From contig LJNK01000037.1 in assembly GCA_001303025.1 (NCBI GenBank), positions 1 through 32,783 of the forward strand: 32,783 nt of DNA. Reading direction: 5' to 3'. The stretch's first letter is position 1. Each line of letters starts with the position of its first letter. A program made the translations under genes and the position numbers. This stretch comes from Deltaproteobacteria bacterium SG8_13 (GTDB lineage Bacteria; Desulfobacterota; Desulfobacteria; Desulfobacterales; SG8-13). A model generated the notes under the pieces. That model ran no database searches, was not told where the DNA came from, and saw nothing but the letters and a program-made list of their open reading frames with translations. Below are positions 7,249-13,816 of the stretch, piece after piece.

Positions 7249-7821
7249 TCAAGAAGCTGTGAGCAGGCTCTCCAGCCTTTTGGATACATCCAAGACCTGG
7301 TCTGCCGGTACCACCAGCCACAGGCGCTTGAGGTGCAACAGCTCCGTTCCCATCAGGGCGGCGGCCAGCAGCTCGGCAAAGCGCCCGGGCTGCAGGCGGC
7401 CGTGGCGGGTGCCGACAAGCGGCAGGGCGACGGCGGCAAGCTTGCACTTTTCGGCCTCCCGAAGCACTTCCACCAGCGCGCTTTGCACCCACTCTTCGCG
7501 CCAGGTCGGCTCGCTGTCCACATCGTGCACGATGGCCAGAAACCGCAGCGGATCGCCGTCTTTCACCCGCACGCTGCCGACCTTTTCTTTTTCGGTGTTC
7601 ATCAGGTCGGTCATCAGTCGGACGGGGTGCTCTTCGGGGTAGGTGATCTGCGGGTCGGCGCTTATAATCAGCCAGGTGTCTTCTTCCACGGCAACGGCCT
7701 GCACCGCAAAGGGGGGCGACGACTGCGGGCAGGCCACGATCTTCAGCCGGCCGAAACTTATCTCCCGGCGCAAACCGCCCTGGATTACGCGCAGGCGCTT
7801 TCGTCTGTGGGATCTTTGCAT
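7249..7821 (-). CDS. Macro-domain-like protein
   Basis: 190 residues from the ATG at 7821; an upstream TTG start at 7896 is possible, but its extra residues look like non-coding translation. The C-terminal half resembles the second half of a macro domain: FLAIVHDVD (about 107-115), a helix WVQSALVEVLREAEK (about 122-136), then LAAVALPLVGTRHGRL (about 138-153), like the ALPLLGTGxxG phosphate-binding loop, followed by FAELLAAAL. The first half lacks the normal macro N-terminal Asn motif, so ADP-ribose binding is uncertain. Macro domains bind or hydrolyse ADP-ribose and related nucleotides. It is transcribed divergently from the Tat-exported peptidase gene with about 86 bp between starts. Fold assignment is from pattern only. 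Confidence 0.6.
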   Translation of the reverse strand: MQRSHRRKRLRVIQGGLRREISFGRLKIVACPQSSPPFAVQAVAVEEDTWLIISADPQITYPEEHPVRLMTDLMNTEKEKVGSVRVKDGDPLRFLAIVHDVDSEPTWREEWVQSALVEVLREAEKCKLAAVALPLVGTRHGRLQPGRFAELLAAALMGTELLHLKRLWLVVPADQVLDVSKRLESLLTAS

Positions 7822-7907
7822 GGCATCCAAACCGCAGCTGTGCGGCCAACGGACAGTTGATTGCAGTGTCGGCGAAACGCTCGTCTTTGCGCCCAAAAAG
7901 TGATAAG

Positions 7908-8561
7908 ATGATTATACGGTTTTTGGCGTTCACCTGGCAAGCGACCCGCCGCAGCAAGGGCGGGCTGTATCGGGAGACGGGCTTGAAGTACCTGCCGGCC
8001 GACAACTCGAAAAAGCTGCAAGACCCGCAGCGCCGATCTTTCATCAAGCTGGGCGTGTGCACCATCGCCGCGGCGATGTCGCCCCTGCCCGTTTTCGCCG
8101 GGTTTGGCAACCGGCTGCCGGATGAACGGCGACTGCGGTTTTACAACCTGCACACCGAAGAACACCTGCACATCTGCTACTGCCGCAACGGCGTGTACGA
8201 CCGCCGGGCGCTGAAGGCCGTCTACCGCATCCTGCGCGACCACCGCACGCACGAGATCCATCGAATCGAAACGCGTCTGCTCGACCTGCTGCACACCCTT
8301 TCCGTGCAGTCCGGCTCCAATCGTTTTCACGTCATCTCCGGCTACCGCTCGCCGGCCACCAACTCCATGCTGCGCAAAGACGACCTTCAGGTGGCGTCCC
8401 AGAGCCTGCACACATTCGGCAAGGCCGTCGACATCCGGATGCCCGCCCTCGACACCCGGGCGCTCTACCGGGCGGCCGTGGAGCTGAAAAGCGGCGGCGC
8501 CGGCTACTATCCGGACCGCAATTTCGTGCACGTCGACGTGGGCCGGGTGCGCTGCTGGTAG
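7908..8561 (+). CDS. Tat-exported YcbK/DUF882-type M15 peptidase-like protein
   Basis: 217 residues from the ATG at 7908. The Shine-Dalgarno there is weak; a TTG at 7983 with GGGAG upstream would put the twin-arginine motif nearer the N-terminus. RRSFIKLGV followed by a hydrophobic stretch and VFAG is a clear Tat signal. The mature part has GYRSPATN, SLHTFGKAVDIRM and FVHVDVG, the zinc-binding HxxxxxxD...HxD pattern of the DUF882/YcbK branch of peptidase family M15. Relatives act on peptidoglycan in the periplasm, consistent with Tat export. It is divergent from the macro-like gene, and no other cell-wall gene is adjacent. Family assignment is firm; the physiological substrate is not known. 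Confidence 0.88.
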   Translation: MIIRFLAFTWQATRRSKGGLYRETGLKYLPADNSKKLQDPQRRSFIKLGVCTIAAAMSPLPVFAGFGNRLPDERRLRFYNLHTEEHLHICYCRNGVYDRRALKAVYRILRDHRTHEIHRIETRLLDLLHTLSVQSGSNRFHVISGYRSPATNSMLRKDDLQVASQSLHTFGKAVDIRMPALDTRALYRAAVELKSGGAGYYPDRNFVHVDVGRVRCW

Positions 8562-9192
8562 TCTCTTCAAAGCCCCTGCCGGTGACACGATCCGGCCGCC
8601 AGATCCAAACAGGCAATAAGAAAACTACACGAAGCGACTTCATTACTCGCCGGCTGGAATTCCCCCATACGGTCCCGGGCTGCTGATCCGTTTTGGCACG
8701 CCCTCGGGCAGTTTGCAAACATGGTGCAACTTATGTTGATCTGTAAATCCTGCTTGCCTGCACCTAACGTACCGATTTGATGCGTTTTAATCCATTGCGG
8801 CAAATCAGGTGTCAACTTTTGTTGCATGCCCCTGCCCTGCAGCTGGCCGAAACCACCGCCTGTCGCAAGTGCCAGGGGGAGGGCTCCGCTCGCAGGGTTG
8901 CCGGTGCAATGCCGCGCGCAAACAAGCGCCGGTATTGGGTTTCCCATGTCCGGCAGCTCGGCGGGCGCATGCTCCGGGTCCGGTAGCAGCCGGGGGCGCA
9001 AGACCCGGTTTATCTCTGGTACGAAACTTGCTGATACCTGCAACAGGGGGGCGGTATGTCGCGACAAATACGGCCCTTCGGCGAAATGGCATGTGGGTGC
9101 TAGGCTCCCACCGATTTGACGAAGCAACGTTCGGTGTTCTTGTCGATCGTTGCGCGCTTTAGAACTTCACCGATACCGCAAGGGAGGAAGGT
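8562..9192. other. Intergenic region with repeat copy 2, no supported gene
   Basis: About 630 bp. A minus-strand frame of 186 codons (8567-9127) is open but has poor composition and no ribosome binding site, so I do not call it a gene. Only the 108-bp repeat at 8720-8827 stands out. Confidence 0.55.
8720..8827 (-). repeat. Dispersed repeat, copy 2
   Basis: Counterpart of 5374-5481, same orientation, 3.3 kb away. It is open on the minus strand from an ATG at 8827 and keeps the codon-aligned matches described for copy 1. It contains an inverted repeat GATTTG/CAAATC enclosing about 20 bases, and GTTAGGT just downstream, a sequence that fits the GTTRRRY core of integron attC sites; the partner RYYYAAC is imperfect (GCAAC). 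Whether it is a decayed coding module or a recombination-type element is open. Confidence 0.55.
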
Positions 9193-9718
9193 ATGAAAAG
9201 CTCACCGATTCGGTTTCTTTTTCTGACCCTGGGCCTCGTGCTGCTGCATATCATCCTGTCTGCCTGCTCCGGTCCGCGGGAAATACCGGAGAGCGAGATA
9301 AGAACCATCGGAGGCACCGTCGAGCAAGACGGTGTCAATTCCTTTCGGATGAAAGGTGACCACTTCGCTGTCACCTACTACACCAAAATCAAAGGCGGAG
9401 AGGAGCTGCGCACGGCACTGCGGGTCGTTTTCCGGAAACCGCTGAGGGGACCGGATCGATTTTGGTTACGACGCTGCCGACGGCATCGTTCGTGCCAGCG
9501 GTATGATGCGCTGCCTGGTGTAACTGCCGCAATACGATCTGACCGCAGCGTTTTACGAAATGGGGGAGATTGAAAAAGTTTCGAAAAACTGGTACCCGGA
9601 GGCAGGTAACAACGTAAGGGCAAATTTTACCGAAAACGCCGGGCGGTTTGTGAAGAGAATGAATAACCCTGCAGCAAGCTGCAGGGTTATTCGTTTATCG
9701 CGGTGGCAGGACCCGTAA
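9193..9718 (+). pseudogene. Broken lipoprotein gene (frameshift plus in-frame stop)
   Basis: The ATG at 9193 has GGGAGGAAGG just upstream. The N-terminus is a good lipoprotein signal (hydrophobic core ending LSAC, lipid Cys at residue 25), and coding quality is good through GGEELRTALRVVFRKP. From about 9443-9450 the protein-like reading moves to another frame (DRIDFGYDAADGIVRASG); removing one G from the GGGG run would restore it. That frame then meets a TAA at 9521 before continuing convincingly (LPQYDLTAAFYEMGEIEKVS ... GRFVKRMNN). The unshifted frame ends at 9573 after an Arg-rich nonsense tail. Two lesions make a real pseudogene more likely than one sequencing error. Family not recognised. 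A strong terminator follows. Confidence 0.65.
9662..9691 (+). terminator. Strong hairpin terminator after broken lipoprotein gene
   Basis: Perfect 13-bp stem AATAACCCTGCAG (9662-9674) with CTGCAGGGTTATT (9679-9691) and a CAAG tetraloop, followed by CGTTTATC. It lies only 28 bases before the CapA-like start, so that gene needs its own promoter overlapping or downstream of the hairpin, or depends on read-through. Confidence 0.75.
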
Positions 9719-9719
9719 G

Positions 9720-10928
9720 ATGCAAAATCGATCTTATCTGTGCTGTTTTGTCGCAGCAGCCCTGATCTGGGTCCAGGGGGCACAGGGATCTGAAGTGGCC
9801 GATACCAGACACAGCAGTTCCGGGACGATCACGATTTTTTTGAGCGGCGACGTGATGACCGGCCGCGGCATCGACCAGGTGCTGCCCCACCCGGGCAGCG
9901 CCGTTATCCACGAAGACTTCATGAAAAGCGCCCGCGGGTACGTGGAAATCGCCGAGCGGGCCAACGGACGGATCAAAACCCCGGTCTGCTTTTCGTATGT
10001 ATGGGGGGATGCCCTCAAGGAGCTGGACCGGAAAGCGCCGGATGTGCGCATCGTCAACCTGGAAACCAGCGTCACCGCAAGCAGCGACTACTGGAAAAAC
10101 AAAGGGATCCACTACCGGATGCATCCGGACAACACCCCGGTGTTGACCGCCGCGAAAATCGATGTCTGCGCCCTGGCCAACAACCACGTGCTCGACTGGG
10201 GATATGCAGGCCTGGTCGATACCCTGGCAGCGCTGCACGGCGCCGGCATCCAGACCGCCGGTGCCGGCATCAGCTGCCGCGAAGCCCGGACGGCTGCCGT
10301 AAAACCGGTGCCCGGCAAAGGCCGGGTGGTGGTGCTGGCCTTTGGGCTGAGATCCAGCGGCATTCCGTCGGACTGGGGCGCCGGGGACAAAAAGCCGGGG
10401 GTCTGCCTGCTGGAAGACTTGAGCGACCGCAGCCTTGGCGATATCCAGCGGCAGGTGGCGCAGGTCAAGCGCAATGGCGATGTCGTGGTGGCGTCGATAC
10501 ACTGGGGAAGCAACTGGGGACACCGCATCGCCCGCGCCCAGAGAGATTTTGCGCACCAGCTCATCGAAGCCGCCGGGGTCGACATCGTTCACGGGCACTC
10601 CTCGCATCACGTGCGGGCCATCGAGGTCTACCGGGACAAGCTCATTCTTTACGGGTGCGGCGACTTTCTAAACGACTACGAGGGCATCGGCGGCTACGAG
10701 CAGTACCGGGGGGATTTGTCGTTGATGTACTTTGCGACGGTGGCGCCGGCCACCGGCAGGCTGCTGGCCCTGGAGATGACACCGACGACCATCCGCCGCT
10801 TTCGCATCGTGCGGGCCTCGGGCGCCGACACGCTGTGGCTCAAAGATACCCTCAACCGTCAGGGGGCTGTGGTTGGAACCCGGGTGGCAATTGCCGGGGA
10901 CAATCGCCTGACACTAAAGTGGGATTGA
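9720..10928 (+). CDS. CapA family (PGA_cap metallophosphatase-fold) exported protein
   Basis: 402 residues from the ATG at 9720; AGGA lies 8 bases upstream. Residues 1-23 are a signal peptide (core LCCFVAAALIWVQG, cleavage near AQG-S). CapA/PgsA motifs follow in order: ITIFLSGDVMTGRGID (about 37-52), RIVNLETSVT (about 110-119), VCALANNHVLDWG (about 149-161), GAGISCREA (about 180-188), VVVASIHWGSNWG, and HGHSSHHVRAIEVYRDKLIL near the end. The fold is that of calcineurin-like metallophosphatases with Asp/His/Asn metal ligands. Family members include the membrane component of poly-gamma-glutamate export, but most chromosomal relatives, including those without capB/capC as here, have unknown function. 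No TM anchor other than the signal is seen. Confidence 0.9.
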   Translation: MQNRSYLCCFVAAALIWVQGAQGSEVADTRHSSSGTITIFLSGDVMTGRGIDQVLPHPGSAVIHEDFMKSARGYVEIAERANGRIKTPVCFSYVWGDALKELDRKAPDVRIVNLETSVTASSDYWKNKGIHYRMHPDNTPVLTAAKIDVCALANNHVLDWGYAGLVDTLAALHGAGIQTAGAGISCREARTAAVKPVPGKGRVVVLAFGLRSSGIPSDWGAGDKKPGVCLLEDLSDRSLGDIQRQVAQVKRNGDVVVASIHWGSNWGHRIARAQRDFAHQLIEAAGVDIVHGHSSHHVRAIEVYRDKLILYGCGDFLNDYEGIGGYEQYRGDLSLMYFATVAPATGRLLALEMTPTTIRRFRIVRASGADTLWLKDTLNRQGAVVGTRVAIAGDNRLTLKWD

Positions 10929-11105
10929 CGCAAACAACCTGCCGGCCGCAGGCCGCAGTGACCGCAGGTTCATCCGGAAAGTCGGCCGTTATTGCAGTCC
11001 ATTGCGATGCAGGCTGGCCTGGGCCTTGCTTCGAAAAGCAGGTGGGGCAGGCACCGGTGGCTGGTTGTGCGGTTGAAGGGATAAGATTTTTCGAAAGGGC
11101 CGGCT

Positions 11106-11768
11106 TTACGGCCCGGATGCCTGGAGTCGTTTGATTTGCGCCGACGCAAGTCTTTTCATGCCCCGCGAAATGCCACCGGAATCCCGAAGGGCCTGCTGGT
11201 AGTGAACCAGAGCGGCGCCCGCTTTTCCGATCCGTTCATATTGCAGGGCCAGGCGGAAGTTGGCGATAAAGTGATGCGGACGGCTTTCAAGGGCCTTTTT
11301 TAGCTGCTCGATGCTGGTGCGGGTATCACCGCTTTGCTCGCATACCTGTGACAGTGCCACAAGCAGCGCAAAGCGCAGCTGCTCATCTTTGCGGGCCCGG
11401 GCGCCTTCCAGCATTTTCCGCAGAAGGCGCACGGCCGAATCGGACTGCCGGCCGGCGGATGCATCCATCTGCTCGAGCGCATCGGGCCCGCAAGCATCGG
11501 CGATCTGCCGGCGGACCTGTTCATCGAGTCGTTTGTCGTGAAAATCGTATTCGGCCGCACACTCCCGGGCACTGGGAAACAGATTGACCCGGAGCATCGG
11601 CAAAGCCACGGAAATCAAAGCGGCCAGTACCAGCAGGGCGACCGGACTGGCGCTTTTGCTTTCCAACAGCCAGTAGATGAATAAAAAGACTGCCAGCAGG
11701 CCGGCACCGACAGCGACCGCTATGAGCGACCATTTTTTTGGCTCGATTTTTTTCTGGCTGTGTTCCAT
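11106..11768 (-). CDS. Membrane-anchored TPR protein
   Basis: 220 residues. Two transmembrane segments lie near the N-terminus (about 14-34, IAVAVGAGLLAVFLFIYWLL, and 43-60, ALLVLAALISVALPM), then a soluble part. In the soluble part, a helix-turn-helix pair around SIEQLKKALESRPHHFIANF and RLALQYERIGKAGAALVHYQ (about 150-190) has the spacing and small/aromatic positions of tetratricopeptide repeats. TPRs mediate protein-protein contacts. The GGGGAGG directly abuts the ATG at 11768, which is too close for a good ribosome binding site, so initiation is uncertain, but no better start exists nearby. It is convergent with the CapA-like gene and downstream of the selenoprotein-like gene on the same strand. 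Confidence 0.78.
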   Translation of the reverse strand: MEHSQKKIEPKKWSLIAVAVGAGLLAVFLFIYWLLESKSASPVALLVLAALISVALPMLRVNLFPSARECAAEYDFHDKRLDEQVRRQIADACGPDALEQMDASAGRQSDSAVRLLRKMLEGARARKDEQLRFALLVALSQVCEQSGDTRTSIEQLKKALESRPHHFIANFRLALQYERIGKAGAALVHYQQALRDSGGISRGMKRLASAQIKRLQASGP

Positions 11769-11884
11769 CCTCCCCGGCCGGGTGCGCAGCGCCAGGGTTT
11801 TTGCGATTGCATCCGGCAGGAAACAACCGCTGGATGCAATTTGCCGAATTCAAAAGCGACACCGGCGGCAGCCGCTATCGGTGT

Positions 11885-12193
11885 TTATTTCTCGGTGCCC
11901 AGATACGTGGCCGCATCTTTCAGCGCGCGCTCCATCTCCTTTACACTGATTACGGCCGGATCGTACCAGACGTTGTGGATTTCTTCATAGCCGCGCACAT
12001 CGCTGTCGAACAGCGCGACGCCTTTGAGTCCTTCCAGGACCTCTTCGCCCACATCGTATCAGCTGACGACGAAGGTCACCTTGGCCAGGTTCCGGTTTTC
12101 TGCGACCGATGACGAGTTGTCGGCAGATGCCATCAAGGCGATCAGCAGCGCAGCTGCCGAAAGAAGCACCAACCATTGTTTCCGGTTTTTCAT
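11885..12193 (-). CDS. Probable small exported selenoprotein, HMA-like fold, in-frame UGA at codon 45
   Basis: From the ATG at 12193 the frame encodes a signal peptide (MKNRKQ, core WLVLLSAAALLIAL, ASA) and ends at a TGA (12059-12061). The same frame then stays open for 57 more codons to a TAA at 11885, with strongly protein-like sequence. Reading TGA as Sec gives 102 residues: VTFVVS-U-YDVGEEV, LEGLKGVALF, HNVWYDPAVISVKEMERALK and TYLGTEK. The order strand, U-x-x-x, helix, GLxGV, VxYDP, IxVxEMExAL fits the beta-alpha-beta-beta-alpha-beta heavy-metal-associated fold, with Sec in place of the first Cys of the CxxC motif; the second Cys position is Val48. A SECIS-like stem-loop follows at the right distance. 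Product exported; metal or redox role inferred. Alternative: a nonsense mutation in a recent pseudogene. Confidence 0.72.
12026..12043 (-). promoter_or_regulatory. Candidate bacterial SECIS element
   Basis: Starting 15 bases after the UGA on the mRNA: GAG-(G bulge)-UCC, loop UGGAA, GGA-CUC, six base pairs with one bulged G. The apical loop begins 22 bases after the UGA and has a G at its second position, both features expected of bacterial SECIS elements. Flanking GCGA and UCGC could extend the stem. The element lies inside the coding sequence, as required in bacteria. Confidence 0.55.
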
Positions 12194-12478
12194 TGTTGTC
12201 CCGTCCCCGCAGCCGGCCGGCAGCGGTATGGCAGTGTGGTTCATGGGATGCCGCTTTATCGGTGATTTGCACCCCGCAATGAACCTATTATAGATCATCG
12301 CCGCCAAGGAGCAAGCCCCGTTTTGGATCACAACCAGGCGTGCCGGATCGCCGGCGTGAAAAAAAGCCTTTTGTTTACCGACCCCGCTGTCCTATAAAAG
12401 GAAATCGGCGGGCGATGTCGCCGCACGGCCCGCTATGGTTGAAAACAAAAAGTGCAGCGCTGCCGAATGCGAGGGGAA

Positions 12479-12835
12479 ATGAACACAAGATGGTTTTTGG
12501 TGTTGCTGATGGTGCTGATCGCCCACGGCGCACATGCCGATGCCGACGGGCCGGATCACTGGAATGTGGTCGGCGTGGCGGCCGGTGATGTGCTCAACAT
12601 CCGGCAGGAGCCGAGCGGCACAGCCGCCAAGATCGGCGAAATCCCGCCGGACGGCACGTGTGTGAAAAACCTCCGGTGTGTCGGTGGGTTGACGTTCGAA
12701 GAATTCACCACCTTGTCGGAGGCGGAACAGGACGAGATCAAAAAAGAGCGGCCCCGGTGGTGCTACATCGAGTACAAGGGGATCAAGGGCTGGGTTGCCG
12801 GCCGCTACCTCCGGGAAGGCTCCTGCCAGCAATAA
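12479..12835 (+). CDS. Secreted bacterial SH3-like protein
   Basis: 118 residues from the ATG at 12479 with GAGGGGAA upstream. Residues 1-21 are a signal peptide (LVLLMVLIAHGAHA). The mature part has the SH3b pattern: GDVLNIRQEPSG (about 43-54), KIGEIPPDGTCVKNL, then WCYIEYKGIKGWVAGRYL (about 95-112), the usual W-x-x-I-x-Y-x-G-x-x-G-W-V ending. Bacterial SH3 domains bind cell-wall peptides or partner proteins in the periplasm. It is followed 22 bp later by the DinB-fold gene, so the two are probably cotranscribed, although no functional link is obvious. Divergent from the selenoprotein-like gene. Confidence 0.82.
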   Translation: MNTRWFLVLLMVLIAHGAHADADGPDHWNVVGVAAGDVLNIRQEPSGTAAKIGEIPPDGTCVKNLRCVGGLTFEEFTTLSEAEQDEIKKERPRWCYIEYKGIKGWVAGRYLREGSCQQ

Positions 12836-12857
12836 ACCCCAAGAGTGGGAGGCGACC

Positions 12858-13370
12858 ATGAAACACCGGCAGATCATTGCGCAGCTGGGCATCGACGCGG
12901 ATCTGTTCGCACAGCTTTTCCGAAACCTATCAAAAGGTCAGGCCCGCTGGAAGCCGGCCGCCGACCGGTGGTCGCTGCTGGAGGTCATCAACCACCTGTT
13001 CGACGAAGAAAGGGAAGATTTCCGGAAAAGAATCGCCCTGGTGCTCGACGACCCCGGAGCTCCGTGGCCGCCCATCGACCCGGAGGGCTGGGTGACAGCG
13101 CGCGGCTACAACGAGAAAAACCTGGATGCATCGCTGGGAAATTTTTTATCCGAACGGCAGCACTCCCTGGCCTGGCTGGAAGGGCTGAACGCACCCAACT
13201 GGCAGGCCGCCCACCACCATCCCAAAATGGGGCCGCTGTCCGCCGAGCTGCTGCTGGCAAACTGGCTGGCCCACGACCTGTTTCACATCCGTCAGGCAAC
13301 CGACCTGCACTTTGCCTACCTCACCCGCCAGGTGGCGCCGGTGCCGCTGAACTACTCGGGTTGGAACTAG
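12858..13370 (+). CDS. DinB-family four-helix-bundle protein
   Basis: 170 residues from the ATG at 12858, preceded by GGGAGGCG. The histidine pattern is that of DinB/YfiT-like metal-binding proteins: His46 in WSLLEVINHLFDEE, and His139 and His143 in NWLAHDLFHIRQ. RWKPAADRWSLLEVINHL is a typical DinB_2 entry motif. The superfamily includes thiol-dependent transferases and damage-inducible proteins of unknown role, usually binding a divalent metal through three His. Nothing in the context identifies a substrate. A terminator-like hairpin follows at 13453-13471. Confidence 0.85.
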   Translation: MKHRQIIAQLGIDADLFAQLFRNLSKGQARWKPAADRWSLLEVINHLFDEEREDFRKRIALVLDDPGAPWPPIDPEGWVTARGYNEKNLDASLGNFLSERQHSLAWLEGLNAPNWQAAHHHPKMGPLSAELLLANWLAHDLFHIRQATDLHFAYLTRQVAPVPLNYSGWN

Positions 13371-13452
13371 AAGGTATCGACAAACACAGGCGGTGTCGAC
13401 GAAGCGACCTTGCTGAGGATCGCCCCACCGTTCCAATGAAAACCGTAGCCGG

Positions 13453-13471
13453 CCGGTCGACAACCGACCGG
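13453..13471 (+). terminator. Terminator-like hairpin after DinB gene
   Basis: Perfect 7-bp stem CCGGTCG (13453-13459) with CGACCGG (13465-13471), loop ACAAC, followed by TTGTG and a short T-rich stretch (TTACTTTT) a few bases later. Weak to moderate intrinsic terminator. Confidence 0.4.
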
Positions 13472-13537
13472 TTGTGAATTACTTTTGGCAATCAATCGAT
13501 CAGCGGTAAGACAAAGCCAAATTGACGGAGGTAAAAC

Positions 13538-13717
13538 ATGAGCGACCGGAAGCTGCCGCGTTTTGAAAGCCCCTGTGAAAAATATATCTACGACCCCAAA
13601 GAGGGCGACCACGAGCGCAACATCCCGCCGGGCACCCCATTTGAAGACCTGCCCGAGGATTGGTGCTGCCCCAAATGCGGCGCCGAGAAAGAATACTTCG
13701 AAGAGCTGGACGGCTGA
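13538..13717 (+). CDS. Rubredoxin-like protein with altered first metal knuckle
   Basis: 59 residues from the ATG at 13538; ACGGAGG lies upstream. The C-terminal half is textbook rubredoxin: [13 protein letters not shown], then CCPKCG (Cys44 and Cys47), and YIYDPKEGD fits the first loop. The first knuckle, normally CxxCGY, reads ESPCEKY: only Cys13 is present, one residue further from the Tyr than usual, and the partner Cys is Glu10. An extra Cys43 stands beside Cys44. Four Cys remain, but not in the canonical spacing. Rubredoxins are small cytoplasmic Fe(SCys)4 electron carriers of anaerobes, often for oxygen-detoxifying enzymes. This one may bind its metal differently or have lost it. Confidence 0.85.
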   Translation: MSDRKLPRFESPCEKYIYDPKEGDHERNIPPGTPFEDLPEDWCCPKCGAEKEYFEELDG

Positions 13718-13816
13718 CAAAACCTCTGCGAGCACCGGTGTGATGATTGTTCGATTCGACTGCCCACCTTTGCGCCAACCAGCGCACAGACTGATGCGAT
13801 CGCGCCGCTCTTTGGG

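Noticed and set aside
8720..8827. Integron attC site
   Set aside because: GTTAGGT fits the core, but the opposite RYYYAAC box is imperfect, copy 1 does not share the same stem, and no integrase or cassette array is visible; kept only as one explanation of the repeat.
8567..9127. 186-codon minus-strand frame containing repeat copy 2
   Set aside because: Poor composition, no ribosome binding site, and no recognisable protein outside the repeat stretch.
9193..9573. Intact 126-residue lipoprotein
   Set aside because: The C-terminal 45 residues are Arg/Cys-rich nonsense, while a better protein continues in another frame.
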